Assembly (NCBI GenBank): GCA_016283605.1
Contig: JAEENF010000079.1
Span: 1 to 47,107 of the forward strand
Origin: Prevotella sp.
GTDB taxonomy: Bacteria > Bacteroidota > Bacteroidia > Bacteroidales > Bacteroidaceae
DNA length: 47,107 nt
Direction of reading: 5' to 3'
The notes beneath the pieces are model-generated. The model saw only the letters and a program-made list of their open reading frames with translations. It did not search any database and was not told where the DNA came from. Below are positions 37,073 to 44,333 of the stretch, in pieces (position 1 is the stretch's first letter; the number at the start of each line of letters is the position of its first letter). The position numbers were made by a program, and so were the translations under genes.

Positions 37073-37769
37073 GAACTGGATCGCAACAGCATTGCTTTTC
37101 ACAGGAACGGTTTCCCTCTACGCACAAGAAACGGTTCCCGATACGATTTCTGTTCCTACAGACAGTCTGATTGAAGAAAGCTTTGCTCCTGCAGACAGTT
37201 TGAAAAGTATCCTGCTGACAGACTCTATTTCAAAGCCCTTGAAAGTTAAGAAAGACTGGTCACAATGGCAACCTGATCCACAAAGGGCACTGTGGCTGGC
37301 TCTCGTCATTCCTGGAGGTGGACAGATTTACAACCGGAAATACTGGAAACTGCCACTCGTCTATGGCGGATTCATCGGTTGCTTGTATGCCATGAACTGG
37401 AACAACAACATGTATAAAGACTACTCTCAAGCTTATCTCGATATCACAGACAACGACCCCGGAACGGCCAGCTACAACAAGTTCCTGCATCTGGGTATGC
37501 AGATTACTCCAACTAATGAAAATCGATATAAGGAAATTTTCAAGAGTCGTAAAAACAAATACCGCCGTTGGCGCGATCTGAGTTTTTTTGTACTATGTGG
37601 TGTCTATGCTCTCTCTGTTATCGATGCATATGTCGATGCGGAGTTGTCAGTCTTCGACATATCGAGGGATCTAAGTCTACGGGTAGAACCGACAATCATG
37701 GACAATCACTCGTCACGGAACCCGTTGGATGCCTCATCCATAGGCCTGCAGTGTAGTCTGAACTTCTGA
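37059..37769 (+). CDS. DUF5683 membrane protein
   Basis: A 236-residue protein with a signal peptide (TGTVSLYAQETVP), a Thr/Ser/Asp-rich stretch, then the DUF5683 core: PDPQRALWLALVIPGGGQIY, followed by KYWKLPLVYGGFIGCLYAMNW, which forms membrane segments, and another helix near LSFFVLCGVYALSVIDAYVDA. It overlaps the end of parB by 14 bp and precedes the lytic transglycosylase gene, an arrangement I associate with Bacteroidota. Function is unknown; the conserved gene order hints at a link to envelope growth or chromosome segregation. Confidence 0.85.
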   Translation: MQKIKNWIATALLFTGTVSLYAQETVPDTISVPTDSLIEESFAPADSLKSILLTDSISKPLKVKKDWSQWQPDPQRALWLALVIPGGGQIYNRKYWKLPLVYGGFIGCLYAMNWNNNMYKDYSQAYLDITDNDPGTASYNKFLHLGMQITPTNENRYKEIFKSRKNKYRRWRDLSFFVLCGVYALSVIDAYVDAELSVFDISRDLSLRVEPTIMDNHSSRNPLDASSIGLQCSLNF

Positions 37770-37797
37770 GAAAAAAGTAAAAAAGAAAAAAGAAATA

Positions 37798-39237
37798 ATG
37801 AAGAAAAAACTATTATGGATGCTCGTCGCAATGCTATTCATCGGCAACTGTAAACTTCAGGCACAGACGGTGATAGAAGATGATGAGGAAGAAGAAGAGG
37901 ATGATGTAGAAATGGCACTCGGAGAAGACGAGTTTGCCGTCACTGATGAAGAAGGTAACGAGGAAGTCATCGAGTTCCCAGAGGCGATGACGTATGATCT
38001 CGACAGTCTGTTGAATCTCTATATGTCGAAGACTTATCTGAGTGGTGATAACGACTGTGAGATGAAGAATGTCAACCCTGTATATCCCAGAGAGGTGTTT
38101 ATCGAACGACTCAGCCGTATACCGTCAGTCATGGAACTGGCCTATAACGACGTGGTCCAGAAATTCATCGACCGCTATAGTGGACGTCTGCGCTACTCAG
38201 TCAGTTATATGTTAGGTGCATGTAATTTCTACCTCCCAATCTTCGAAGAAGCATTGGAAGCTTACCAGTTGCCATTGGAACTGAAATACCTACCCATCAT
38301 TGAGTCGGCCCTAAACCCCAAGGCTGTATCACGAGCCGGAGCAACTGGCCTATGGCAGTTTATGATTGGTACCGGCAAACAATATGGTCTGGAGGTCAAC
38401 TCCCTCGTCGATGAACGCAGGGATCCCGTAAAGTCTTCCTATGCCGCAGCACGTTATCTCAGGGATCTTTATAAAATCTTCGGCGACTGGAACCTGGTCA
38501 TTGCGGCTTACAACTGCGGTCCGGAGAATATCAACAAGGCCATCCACCGAGCCAACGCATCTACAGGACAACCACAGGAAGGTGAGAATGCCATGCCCAT
38601 CAACAAAGACTATTGGCATATCTATCCATACCTCCCTGCCGAAACCAGGGGATATGTACCGGCATTCATTGCCGCCAACTATATCATGACTTACTATTGC
38701 GAGCACAACATCTGTCCGATGACCACCCGTCTACCAGCACAGACTGACACCATCGTCGTCGACAGAAACGTCCATCTTGAACAAATCGCAGCGGTCCTGA
38801 ATCTGGATCTCGACATGCTCCGTTCACTGAACCCGGAGTATCGTCGTGACATCGTTCCTGGACTCACAAAACCCTCTGCCATCCGACTGCCGATGGCTGA
38901 TACAGGCCGTTTCATAGACAATGCGGACTCCATCTATGCCTACCGCGCCGATGATCTGCTGAGCAAACGTACCGAAGTGGCCATCAACGATGATGTACCA
39001 ACCTATACGACGCGCACTAAAGTTAGCCGTAGAAACTCAAGAGCGACACGCAATAGCCGTTCTGCACGTAGAGGCAGAGGAAGAAATAGTCGCGGCGGTA
39101 GTTCTGTAACCATACAACGTGGTCAAACCCTGTCACAGATTGCCAAGCGTAACGGCACTACCGTCGCTAAGCTCAAGAAATTGAACGGCATTAGAGGTAA
39201 TAAAATTCAGGCTGGTAAGAAAATCAGAGTCAGATAA
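37798..39237 (+). CDS. LysM-containing lytic murein transglycosylase (MltD-like)
   Basis: A 479-residue secreted enzyme that cleaves the MurNAc-GlcNAc bond of peptidoglycan, leaving 1,6-anhydroMurNAc. It has a signal peptide (GNCKLQAQ), a strongly acidic segment (about residues 27-60), an SLT catalytic domain (about 150-300) with the catalytic Glu169 in YLPIIESALNP, the GATGLWQFM motif and YNCGPENI, then a degenerate LysM (about 320-370), an Arg/Ser-rich linker (about 405-435) and a C-terminal LysM (about 437-479, RGQTLSQIAKRNGTTVAKL). A 28-bp A-rich gap separates it from the DUF5683 gene. Confidence 0.92.
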   Translation: MKKKLLWMLVAMLFIGNCKLQAQTVIEDDEEEEEDDVEMALGEDEFAVTDEEGNEEVIEFPEAMTYDLDSLLNLYMSKTYLSGDNDCEMKNVNPVYPREVFIERLSRIPSVMELAYNDVVQKFIDRYSGRLRYSVSYMLGACNFYLPIFEEALEAYQLPLELKYLPIIESALNPKAVSRAGATGLWQFMIGTGKQYGLEVNSLVDERRDPVKSSYAAARYLRDLYKIFGDWNLVIAAYNCGPENINKAIHRANASTGQPQEGENAMPINKDYWHIYPYLPAETRGYVPAFIAANYIMTYYCEHNICPMTTRLPAQTDTIVVDRNVHLEQIAAVLNLDLDMLRSLNPEYRRDIVPGLTKPSAIRLPMADTGRFIDNADSIYAYRADDLLSKRTEVAINDDVPTYTTRTKVSRRNSRATRNSRSARRGRGRNSRGGSSVTIQRGQTLSQIAKRNGTTVAKLKKLNGIRGNKIQAGKKIRVR

Positions 39238-39257
39238 AATCTTAGAAGGAATTGACT

Positions 39258-41525
39258 ATGGATGAAGAGCAAATCAGACAAGAGAGTGCAGATGAGAAGT
39301 TGATTAATGACGCCTTCCAGGAACTGCTGGACGACTATCTTTCTTCACGCCATCGCAAGAAGGTCGACTTAATCACAAAGGCCTTCAACTTTGCACGACA
39401 AGCCCATAAGGGAGTACGCCGTCTGTCTGGTGAGCCTTACATCATGCACCCCATTGCCGTGGCTTACATCGCCTGCCATGAAGTAGGGCTGGGGTCTACA
39501 AGTATCTGCTCTGCACTGCTTCATGATGTTGTAGAAGATACTGACTACACCGTCGAGGACATCGAGAACATCTTCGGTTCCAAGATAGCTCAGATTGTTG
39601 ACGGATTGACCAAAATCAGCGGTGGTATCTTCGGAGAACATGCCTCTGCCCAAGCAGAGAACTTCAAAAAACTCCTGTTGACAATGAGCGATGACATCCG
39701 CGTGATCCTCATCAAGATTTGTGACCGTCTGCATAATATGCGGACGCTGGACTCACAGCCCGCCAACAAACAATACAAAATTGCAGGCGAGACATTGTAT
39801 ATCTATGCACCTCTCGCCAACCGTCTGGGTCTTAACAAGATCAAGTCGGAATTAGAAAACCTCAGTTTTAAGTTTGAGCATCCTGCAGAGTATACCTCCA
39901 TCTCTAAGAAACTGGAACATACCCAACTGCAACGTGAACAACTGTTCGATCAATTTACGAAACCCATCAAAGAATCTCTCAACAAGATGGGTATCCAATA
40001 CGAAATCAAGCAACGTGTAAAGACACCCTACTCTATATGGAGTAAGATGCAGAACAAACACGTGTCATTCGAGGAAATCTACGATATCCTGGCTGTACGT
40101 ATCATCTTCACCCCACGTATCAGGGAAGAAGAGGTTAACGAATGCTTCAATATCTATGTCGCCATATCAAAAATATACAAATCACACCCCGACAGGTTGC
40201 GTGACTGGCTCAGCCATCCAAAGGCTAACGGCTATCAGGCACTACACGTCACTTTGATGTCAAAGACGGGACAGTGGATAGAGGTACAGATACGTTCTGA
40301 CAGGATGGACGAGACGGCTGAACAGGGTTTTGCCGCCCATTGGAAATACAAGGATGGTCTGGAGGATGAAGAATATACAGAGGATGAGGCCGAGCTCAAC
40401 GACTGGTTACGTACCATCAAGGAGATTCTCGATGACCCACAACCTGATGCGATGGACTTCCTCGACACCATCAAACTCAACCTCTTCGCCAGTGAGATCT
40501 TTGTCTTCACGCCGAAGGGTGAGATCAAGACGATGCCAGCCGGGTGTACAGCACTTGATTTCGCATTCTCCATTCACACCTTCTTAGGTAGCCATTGCAT
40601 CGGTGCAAAGGTGAACCACAAACTGGTTCCCCTTTCCCACAAGCTGCAGAGTGGTGACCAGGTGGAGATCCTTACCTCTAAATCGCAACATGCAAGTCCG
40701 GCATGGATCAACTTTGTCTCCACAGCGAAGGCAAAGGCCAAGATACAGGCTATCCTCAGACGTGAGAACCGCGAGATTCAGAAAAAAGGCGAGGAGATTC
40801 TCCAGGAGTTCCTCAAGAAAAACGGTTTTGAGTCATCGTTCAACATCATTGACCAGTTGGCAGAATTTCATGAGATCCATAAACGTAACGAGTTTTTCAT
40901 TGCATTGGGCGAAAAAACCGTTCTTTTAGGTGAAAAGGATATCGACGAACTCAATGGCAAGAACAAAAAGAGTGAGAATAAAGGAGGCTGGCGGAAATAT
41001 GTACCGTTTATTAGCTCGAAGAAAACCGAAGAGGATGAGAAACAGGATCTGTTTGTTGTTCCGGAGAAGTTCAATAAGAAGAAACCGATATTCATCTCTG
41101 AAGGAAATATCAATCAATATAAGTTCCCTGGTTGCTGCCATCCTATCCCTGGGGATGACGCTCTAGGCTACATCGACAACAAAAATCAGATAGAGATTCA
41201 TAAACGTACCTGTCCTGTGGCGGCCAAACTCAAGAGCAGCTACGGCAACCGCATTCTTGACATCAAATGGGATATGCACAAGAAACTCTACTTCGATGCC
41301 ACCATCCGTCTGAGCGGTATTGACAGGATAGGTCTGCTCAACGAGGTGACACAAATCATCTCTTCACAGATGAATGTCAATATCCATACCGTCAACATCA
41401 CTTGCGAAGAGGGCATCTTCGATGGAAGCATCGAGTTACGAGTCCATGACCGTGAGGATGTCAAGAGCATTATAGATAACCTCAAGTCTGTGACCGACCT
41501 CAAAGAGATATCACAAATCATGTAA
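39258..41525 (+). CDS. relA: Bifunctional (p)ppGpp synthetase/hydrolase, RelA/SpoT family
   Basis: A 755-residue stringent-response enzyme. I chose the ATG at 39258 over a TTG six bases upstream because AGAAGGA (39244-39250) is a good ribosome binding site for it. Domains: hydrolase HD (about 40-190; MHPIAVAYI, ALLHDVVEDTDY, DRLHNMRTL), synthetase (about 240-370; YDILAVRII, HPKANGYQALHV, EVQIRSDRMDETAE), TGS (about 410-470; FVFTPKGEIKTMPAGCTALD) and C-terminal ACT (about 680-755). Hydrolase HD and ED residues and the synthetase Glu in EVQIR are present, so both activities look intact. It follows the transglycosylase after 20 bases and is followed by a pectinesterase gene after four. Confidence 0.95.
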   Translation: MDEEQIRQESADEKLINDAFQELLDDYLSSRHRKKVDLITKAFNFARQAHKGVRRLSGEPYIMHPIAVAYIACHEVGLGSTSICSALLHDVVEDTDYTVEDIENIFGSKIAQIVDGLTKISGGIFGEHASAQAENFKKLLLTMSDDIRVILIKICDRLHNMRTLDSQPANKQYKIAGETLYIYAPLANRLGLNKIKSELENLSFKFEHPAEYTSISKKLEHTQLQREQLFDQFTKPIKESLNKMGIQYEIKQRVKTPYSIWSKMQNKHVSFEEIYDILAVRIIFTPRIREEEVNECFNIYVAISKIYKSHPDRLRDWLSHPKANGYQALHVTLMSKTGQWIEVQIRSDRMDETAEQGFAAHWKYKDGLEDEEYTEDEAELNDWLRTIKEILDDPQPDAMDFLDTIKLNLFASEIFVFTPKGEIKTMPAGCTALDFAFSIHTFLGSHCIGAKVNHKLVPLSHKLQSGDQVEILTSKSQHASPAWINFVSTAKAKAKIQAILRRENREIQKKGEEILQEFLKKNGFESSFNIIDQLAEFHEIHKRNEFFIALGEKTVLLGEKDIDELNGKNKKSENKGGWRKYVPFISSKKTEEDEKQDLFVVPEKFNKKKPIFISEGNINQYKFPGCCHPIPGDDALGYIDNKNQIEIHKRTCPVAAKLKSSYGNRILDIKWDMHKKLYFDATIRLSGIDRIGLLNEVTQIISSQMNVNIHTVNITCEEGIFDGSIELRVHDREDVKSIIDNLKSVTDLKEISQIM

Positions 41526-41529
41526 CGAT

Positions 41530-42483
41530 ATGAAAAAACTACTGACAACTACTCTACTACTTCTCTCGCTGACAGTTTCTGCTGCTGGCAAGTATGATAA
41601 TCCGGATACCCTTGTAGTGGCTCGCGATGGCACAGGAGAATTCCGTACTATTGATGAAGCCATTGAAGTCTGCAGGGCTTTTATGGACTACCATAAGGTC
41701 ATTTTTGTCAAAAAAGGAATCTACAAGGAAAAACTAGTTATCCCATCGTGGCTACAGAACATAGAAATCTGCGGAGAAGATGTCAACGAGACCGTCATCA
41801 CCTACGATGACCATGCAAATATTAATAAAATGGGGACCTTCCGCACCTATACCCTTAAGATTGAAGGCAACGATATCACACTTAAGAATATCACAATAGA
41901 GAATAACTCCGCCCGTTTGGGACAGGCCGTAGCGCTCCATACGGAAGGGGACAGAATCAAAGTGATTCATTGTCGGATCATCGGGCACCAAGATACAATC
42001 TATACGGGTGTGGCGGGCACACGGCTCTTTTTCCGGGATTGTTATATCTGTGGCACCACAGACTTTATCTTCGGACCTTCTATTGCATGGTTCGAGGGCT
42101 GCACCATCGAGAGTCTCGTCAATAGTTACATCACTGCGGCATCCACACCTAAAGATCAGCCTTTTGGATATATCTTCAACAACTGTCGCCTGACTGCTAA
42201 GGAAGGTGTGAATCAAGTATATTTGGGCCGACCATGGCGCGACTATGGCTATACCTTATTCATGAATTGTGACCTCGGCAAGCACATCCGTCCTGAGGGA
42301 TGGCACCATTGGGAAAAACAACGTGAACAGACTGCACGCTACTTGGAATATAACAACCACGGTGAAGGGGCTTCCACCAAGGAACGCGTTGTATGGAGTC
42401 GACAGCTCACCAAAAAAGAAGCTGTAGTTATCACTCCCGAAACGGTATTTTCTATCAGCGACAGATGGAATCCTGTAAAATAA
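41530..42483 (+). CDS. Pectinesterase, carbohydrate esterase family 8
   Basis: A 317-residue secreted pectin methylesterase that removes methyl groups from homogalacturonan. After a signal peptide (LTVSAAG) it shows the right-handed beta-helix pattern and all CE8 catalytic residues: Gln132 (GQAVAL), Gln154-Asp155 (GHQDTIYTG), Asp178 (GTTDFIFG) and Arg234/Trp236 (YLGRPWRDYG). The start codon is four bases after the relA/spoT stop, so it is read through from a housekeeping operon instead of a pectin-utilisation locus; no pectate lyase or SusC/D pair is near. It suggests a plant-polysaccharide habitat such as gut or rumen. Confidence 0.95.
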   Translation: MKKLLTTTLLLLSLTVSAAGKYDNPDTLVVARDGTGEFRTIDEAIEVCRAFMDYHKVIFVKKGIYKEKLVIPSWLQNIEICGEDVNETVITYDDHANINKMGTFRTYTLKIEGNDITLKNITIENNSARLGQAVALHTEGDRIKVIHCRIIGHQDTIYTGVAGTRLFFRDCYICGTTDFIFGPSIAWFEGCTIESLVNSYITAASTPKDQPFGYIFNNCRLTAKEGVNQVYLGRPWRDYGYTLFMNCDLGKHIRPEGWHHWEKQREQTARYLEYNNHGEGASTKERVVWSRQLTKKEAVVITPETVFSISDRWNPVK

Positions 42484-42496
42484 AACAGAAGAGGTT

Positions 42497-42847
42497 TTAT
42501 TGCAGACCGTCGAACTGACGTTTCAGGGCCTGTAGCTGATCACGTACACCCATTAATGACTCTAACACGTCAGCCTTCTTGTCGGCACCCTTACGGTTCT
42601 GACTCAGAATCTTCTTAGCGGCGGCTATCTTGAAACCACGTACCTTTATCAGGTTATGTATCACGCGGATCTCCTCAATATCCTTCTCCTGATACTGACG
42701 GATCTTAGCGGGACCGCTGGTTTTCGGTTTCAGATATGGAAACTCCTGCTCCCAATAACGGAGCGTACTCTCGTTTAATCCAAACATCTTGGCGACTTCC
42801 CCGATGTTGTAGTACAATTTGAGTTTTTTATTCAGATTCAGTGCCAT
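42497..42847 (-). CDS. MerR-family transcriptional regulator
   Basis: A 116-residue protein with an N-terminal MerR winged helix: YYNIGEVAKMFGLNESTLRY (about residues 12-31) as the HTH, then WEQEFPYLKP and RQYQEKDIEEIRVIHNLI as the wing and second helix. The C-terminus is a short coiled coil (about 85-116) with no effector-binding domain and no metal-binding Cys. It is like the short MerR-type regulators of Bacteroidota whose ligand is not known. The nucleotidyltransferase-like gene lies 20 bp upstream on the same strand, so they form an operon. Convergent with the pectinesterase gene, with only 13 bp between stops and an AT-rich hairpin over them. Confidence 0.88.
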   Translation of the reverse strand: MALNLNKKLKLYYNIGEVAKMFGLNESTLRYWEQEFPYLKPKTSGPAKIRQYQEKDIEEIRVIHNLIKVRGFKIAAAKKILSQNRKGADKKADVLESLMGVRDQLQALKRQFDGLQ

Positions 42848-42867
42848 AACTACTTATATTTATTATC

Positions 42868-43782
42868 TTATATCAAATCGCACCAGCGATAGTGCATCAG
42901 CAGGTGTCCCCATCGTCTGATACGCTGATTCTCACCCATCAGTTCACCCATTAGGAACTGACCTTCGTGTTCCATCGGTGCCAAAGGGAGGTTCTTACCA
43001 TCAAGCGCAAAGACGGTCTGCATCATCCACATCACACCACCCGAGAAACGCGACAGACGCAGGGACGTCAGTACTTCCTCGACAGTAGTACGCGGAAAAT
43101 TGAACTTCTTAGAACTATCCTCAGACCAACGTAGAAGGAAGAACAAGTCCATGAGGTCACGCATAATCAGCCGTCCACTGATATACTGGTTGTAGAGGTA
43201 GACCATTTGAAGAATAACAACAACCGCATAGGAGGGAACTGTCAGTTCACCGGCCTTCCTGAAAAGCTGGTCATCATTCTGCAACAACCATCTCTCCAAC
43301 TTCCGGCTTCGTTGAGAAGATTTGCCAACCTTAACAGAATCACAAAGTCTCACATCCATATCCGACCATTCTTTAAGATTGACTTGATGAACATCACCAC
43401 GGACATAGAGATCAGAGCCATTCGACTGACGCAGCGTCTGCAAATCCTTATCATAGAAACGAGCAAGGACAGCACCGGTCAGAAAAGAGGAACGGACGCC
43501 ATGTCCTTCCAGTTCCTGTTGCAAGGCCACAAGACGTTTGGCAGTACCTCTGTTCTGTTCTTTCAGATCCTCCGCCTCCGCCATCCAGTCAAGAGACAAA
43601 TCCTGAGGAGCACGAAGACCATACTCGAATAAAGCGACTACACTTCGATAACAGATAGCTGCCACCGACTGTTGTTGTGCTAAGGTATACAACTCCTGCC
43701 ACTCTTCTGGCGATGGACCACGTTCAACGCAGTCGAGTTGTCCTACGGCAACCTGCATTATTTCGAAAAACAGTTTGTTCAT
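42868..43782 (-). CDS. Nucleotidyltransferase-like protein, probably degenerate
   Basis: I place the start at the ATG at 43782 (304 residues), since a longer frame would run through the promoter -7 box at 43812-43819. The protein resembles the NTP_transf_5-type nucleotidyltransferase family common in Bacteroidota: an N-terminal helical part, then FLTGAVLARFYDKDLQTL with SNGSDLYVRG, where active members have a Lys near the FLKG position and a GDID motif. Here the Lys is Thr and GDID is GSDL, leaving one Asp, so catalysis is doubtful. The C-terminal half is helical (LIMRDLMDLFFLLRW). The assignment rests on motif spacing and is tentative. Substrate unknown. The MerR-type gene follows after 20 bases. 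Confidence 0.55.
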   Translation of the reverse strand: MNKLFFEIMQVAVGQLDCVERGPSPEEWQELYTLAQQQSVAAICYRSVVALFEYGLRAPQDLSLDWMAEAEDLKEQNRGTAKRLVALQQELEGHGVRSSFLTGAVLARFYDKDLQTLRQSNGSDLYVRGDVHQVNLKEWSDMDVRLCDSVKVGKSSQRSRKLERWLLQNDDQLFRKAGELTVPSYAVVVILQMVYLYNQYISGRLIMRDLMDLFFLLRWSEDSSKKFNFPRTTVEEVLTSLRLSRFSGGVMWMMQTVFALDGKNLPLAPMEHEGQFLMGELMGENQRIRRWGHLLMHYRWCDLI

Positions 43783-43811
43783 ATCCTCTCTGGATGTTTT
43801 AATTTCGGGTA

Positions 43812-43819
43812 CAAATATA
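43812..43819 (-). promoter_or_regulatory. Promoter -7 box of the nucleotidyltransferase-like/MerR operon
   Basis: On the minus strand the bases read TATATTTG, a full match to TAnnTTTG, 29 bases before the chosen ATG at 43782. This supports that start over the longer frame. Confidence 0.5.
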
Positions 43820-43915
43820 CGAAAAAAAAGTGAAAAAAGAATCGCGAATAAGGAAAAAATATTGCTGAGTACTAAATTTATCATATATCATTTCTCATTT
43901 CTCATTTAAAATGAC

Positions 43916-43923
43916 TACTTTTG
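43916..43923 (+). promoter_or_regulatory. Promoter -7 box of the small Cys/His-rich gene
   Basis: TACTTTTG, followed by CAG, ends eight bases before the ATG at 43932. It is the same 11-base core as at the protease promoter. An upstream in-frame ATG at 43911 lies before the box and is therefore rejected as start. The divergent region 43783-43931 also contains three short direct repeats of TTTCTCA/CTCATTT. Confidence 0.5.
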
Positions 43924-43931
43924 CAGCGGAA

Positions 43932-44282
43932 ATGAAAAGACAAGGTAAAAGGATTGCATCAGCTTGGCTATTATTATCGGTATTCGTATCGATAATCCTA
44001 CTCTCGGGACTGCACCGTCATGAGACCATAGCCAATGTCGCAGCCGACTGTGTGGAATGTGCACACCACGTGCATCACTCAGGCCACTTTACCGTGGCAA
44101 CAGATCACATGGACGACTGCGTACTCTGCCAGTTCCTTACGCTTGTCTATACCGCAGCTTCGGCAACACTGCTGACGCTTTTCATCAAACACACACAGAA
44201 GGGACGGTTTATATTTTGTCAAGCATTAGTGCTACAAGAACCATCTATTCTGTGTACCCGTGGTCCTCCATTCATGATGTAA
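43932..44282 (+). CDS. Small Cys/His-rich membrane protein upstream of TonB receptor
   Basis: A 116-residue protein starting at the ATG at 43932, after a -7 box. It has an N-terminal hydrophobic segment (WLLLSVFVSIILLSGL, about residues 12-27), then a Cys/His-rich loop (HRHET, CVECAHHVHHSGH, DHMDDCVLCQFL), then a second hydrophobic stretch (about 76-92). The pairing of CxxC motifs with His clusters suggests metal binding. Small proteins like this often precede TonB-dependent metal receptors in Bacteroidota, and a TonB receptor with a His-rich N-terminus follows after 51 bases. I do not assign a Pfam family; DUF2946- or DUF6769-like are candidates. Confidence 0.6.
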   Translation: MKRQGKRIASAWLLLSVFVSIILLSGLHRHETIANVAADCVECAHHVHHSGHFTVATDHMDDCVLCQFLTLVYTAASATLLTLFIKHTQKGRFIFCQALVLQEPSILCTRGPPFMM

Positions 44283-44333
44283 TTCCCCCAAAAGAGTTAT
44301 TACACATTATTTATTATAATAAGGATTTACAGA

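Noticed and set aside
42478..42502. Hairpin terminator between pectinesterase and MerR genes
   Set aside because: The stem (AATAAAAC / GTTTTATT) is all weak pairs and overlaps both stop codons; too weak to call.
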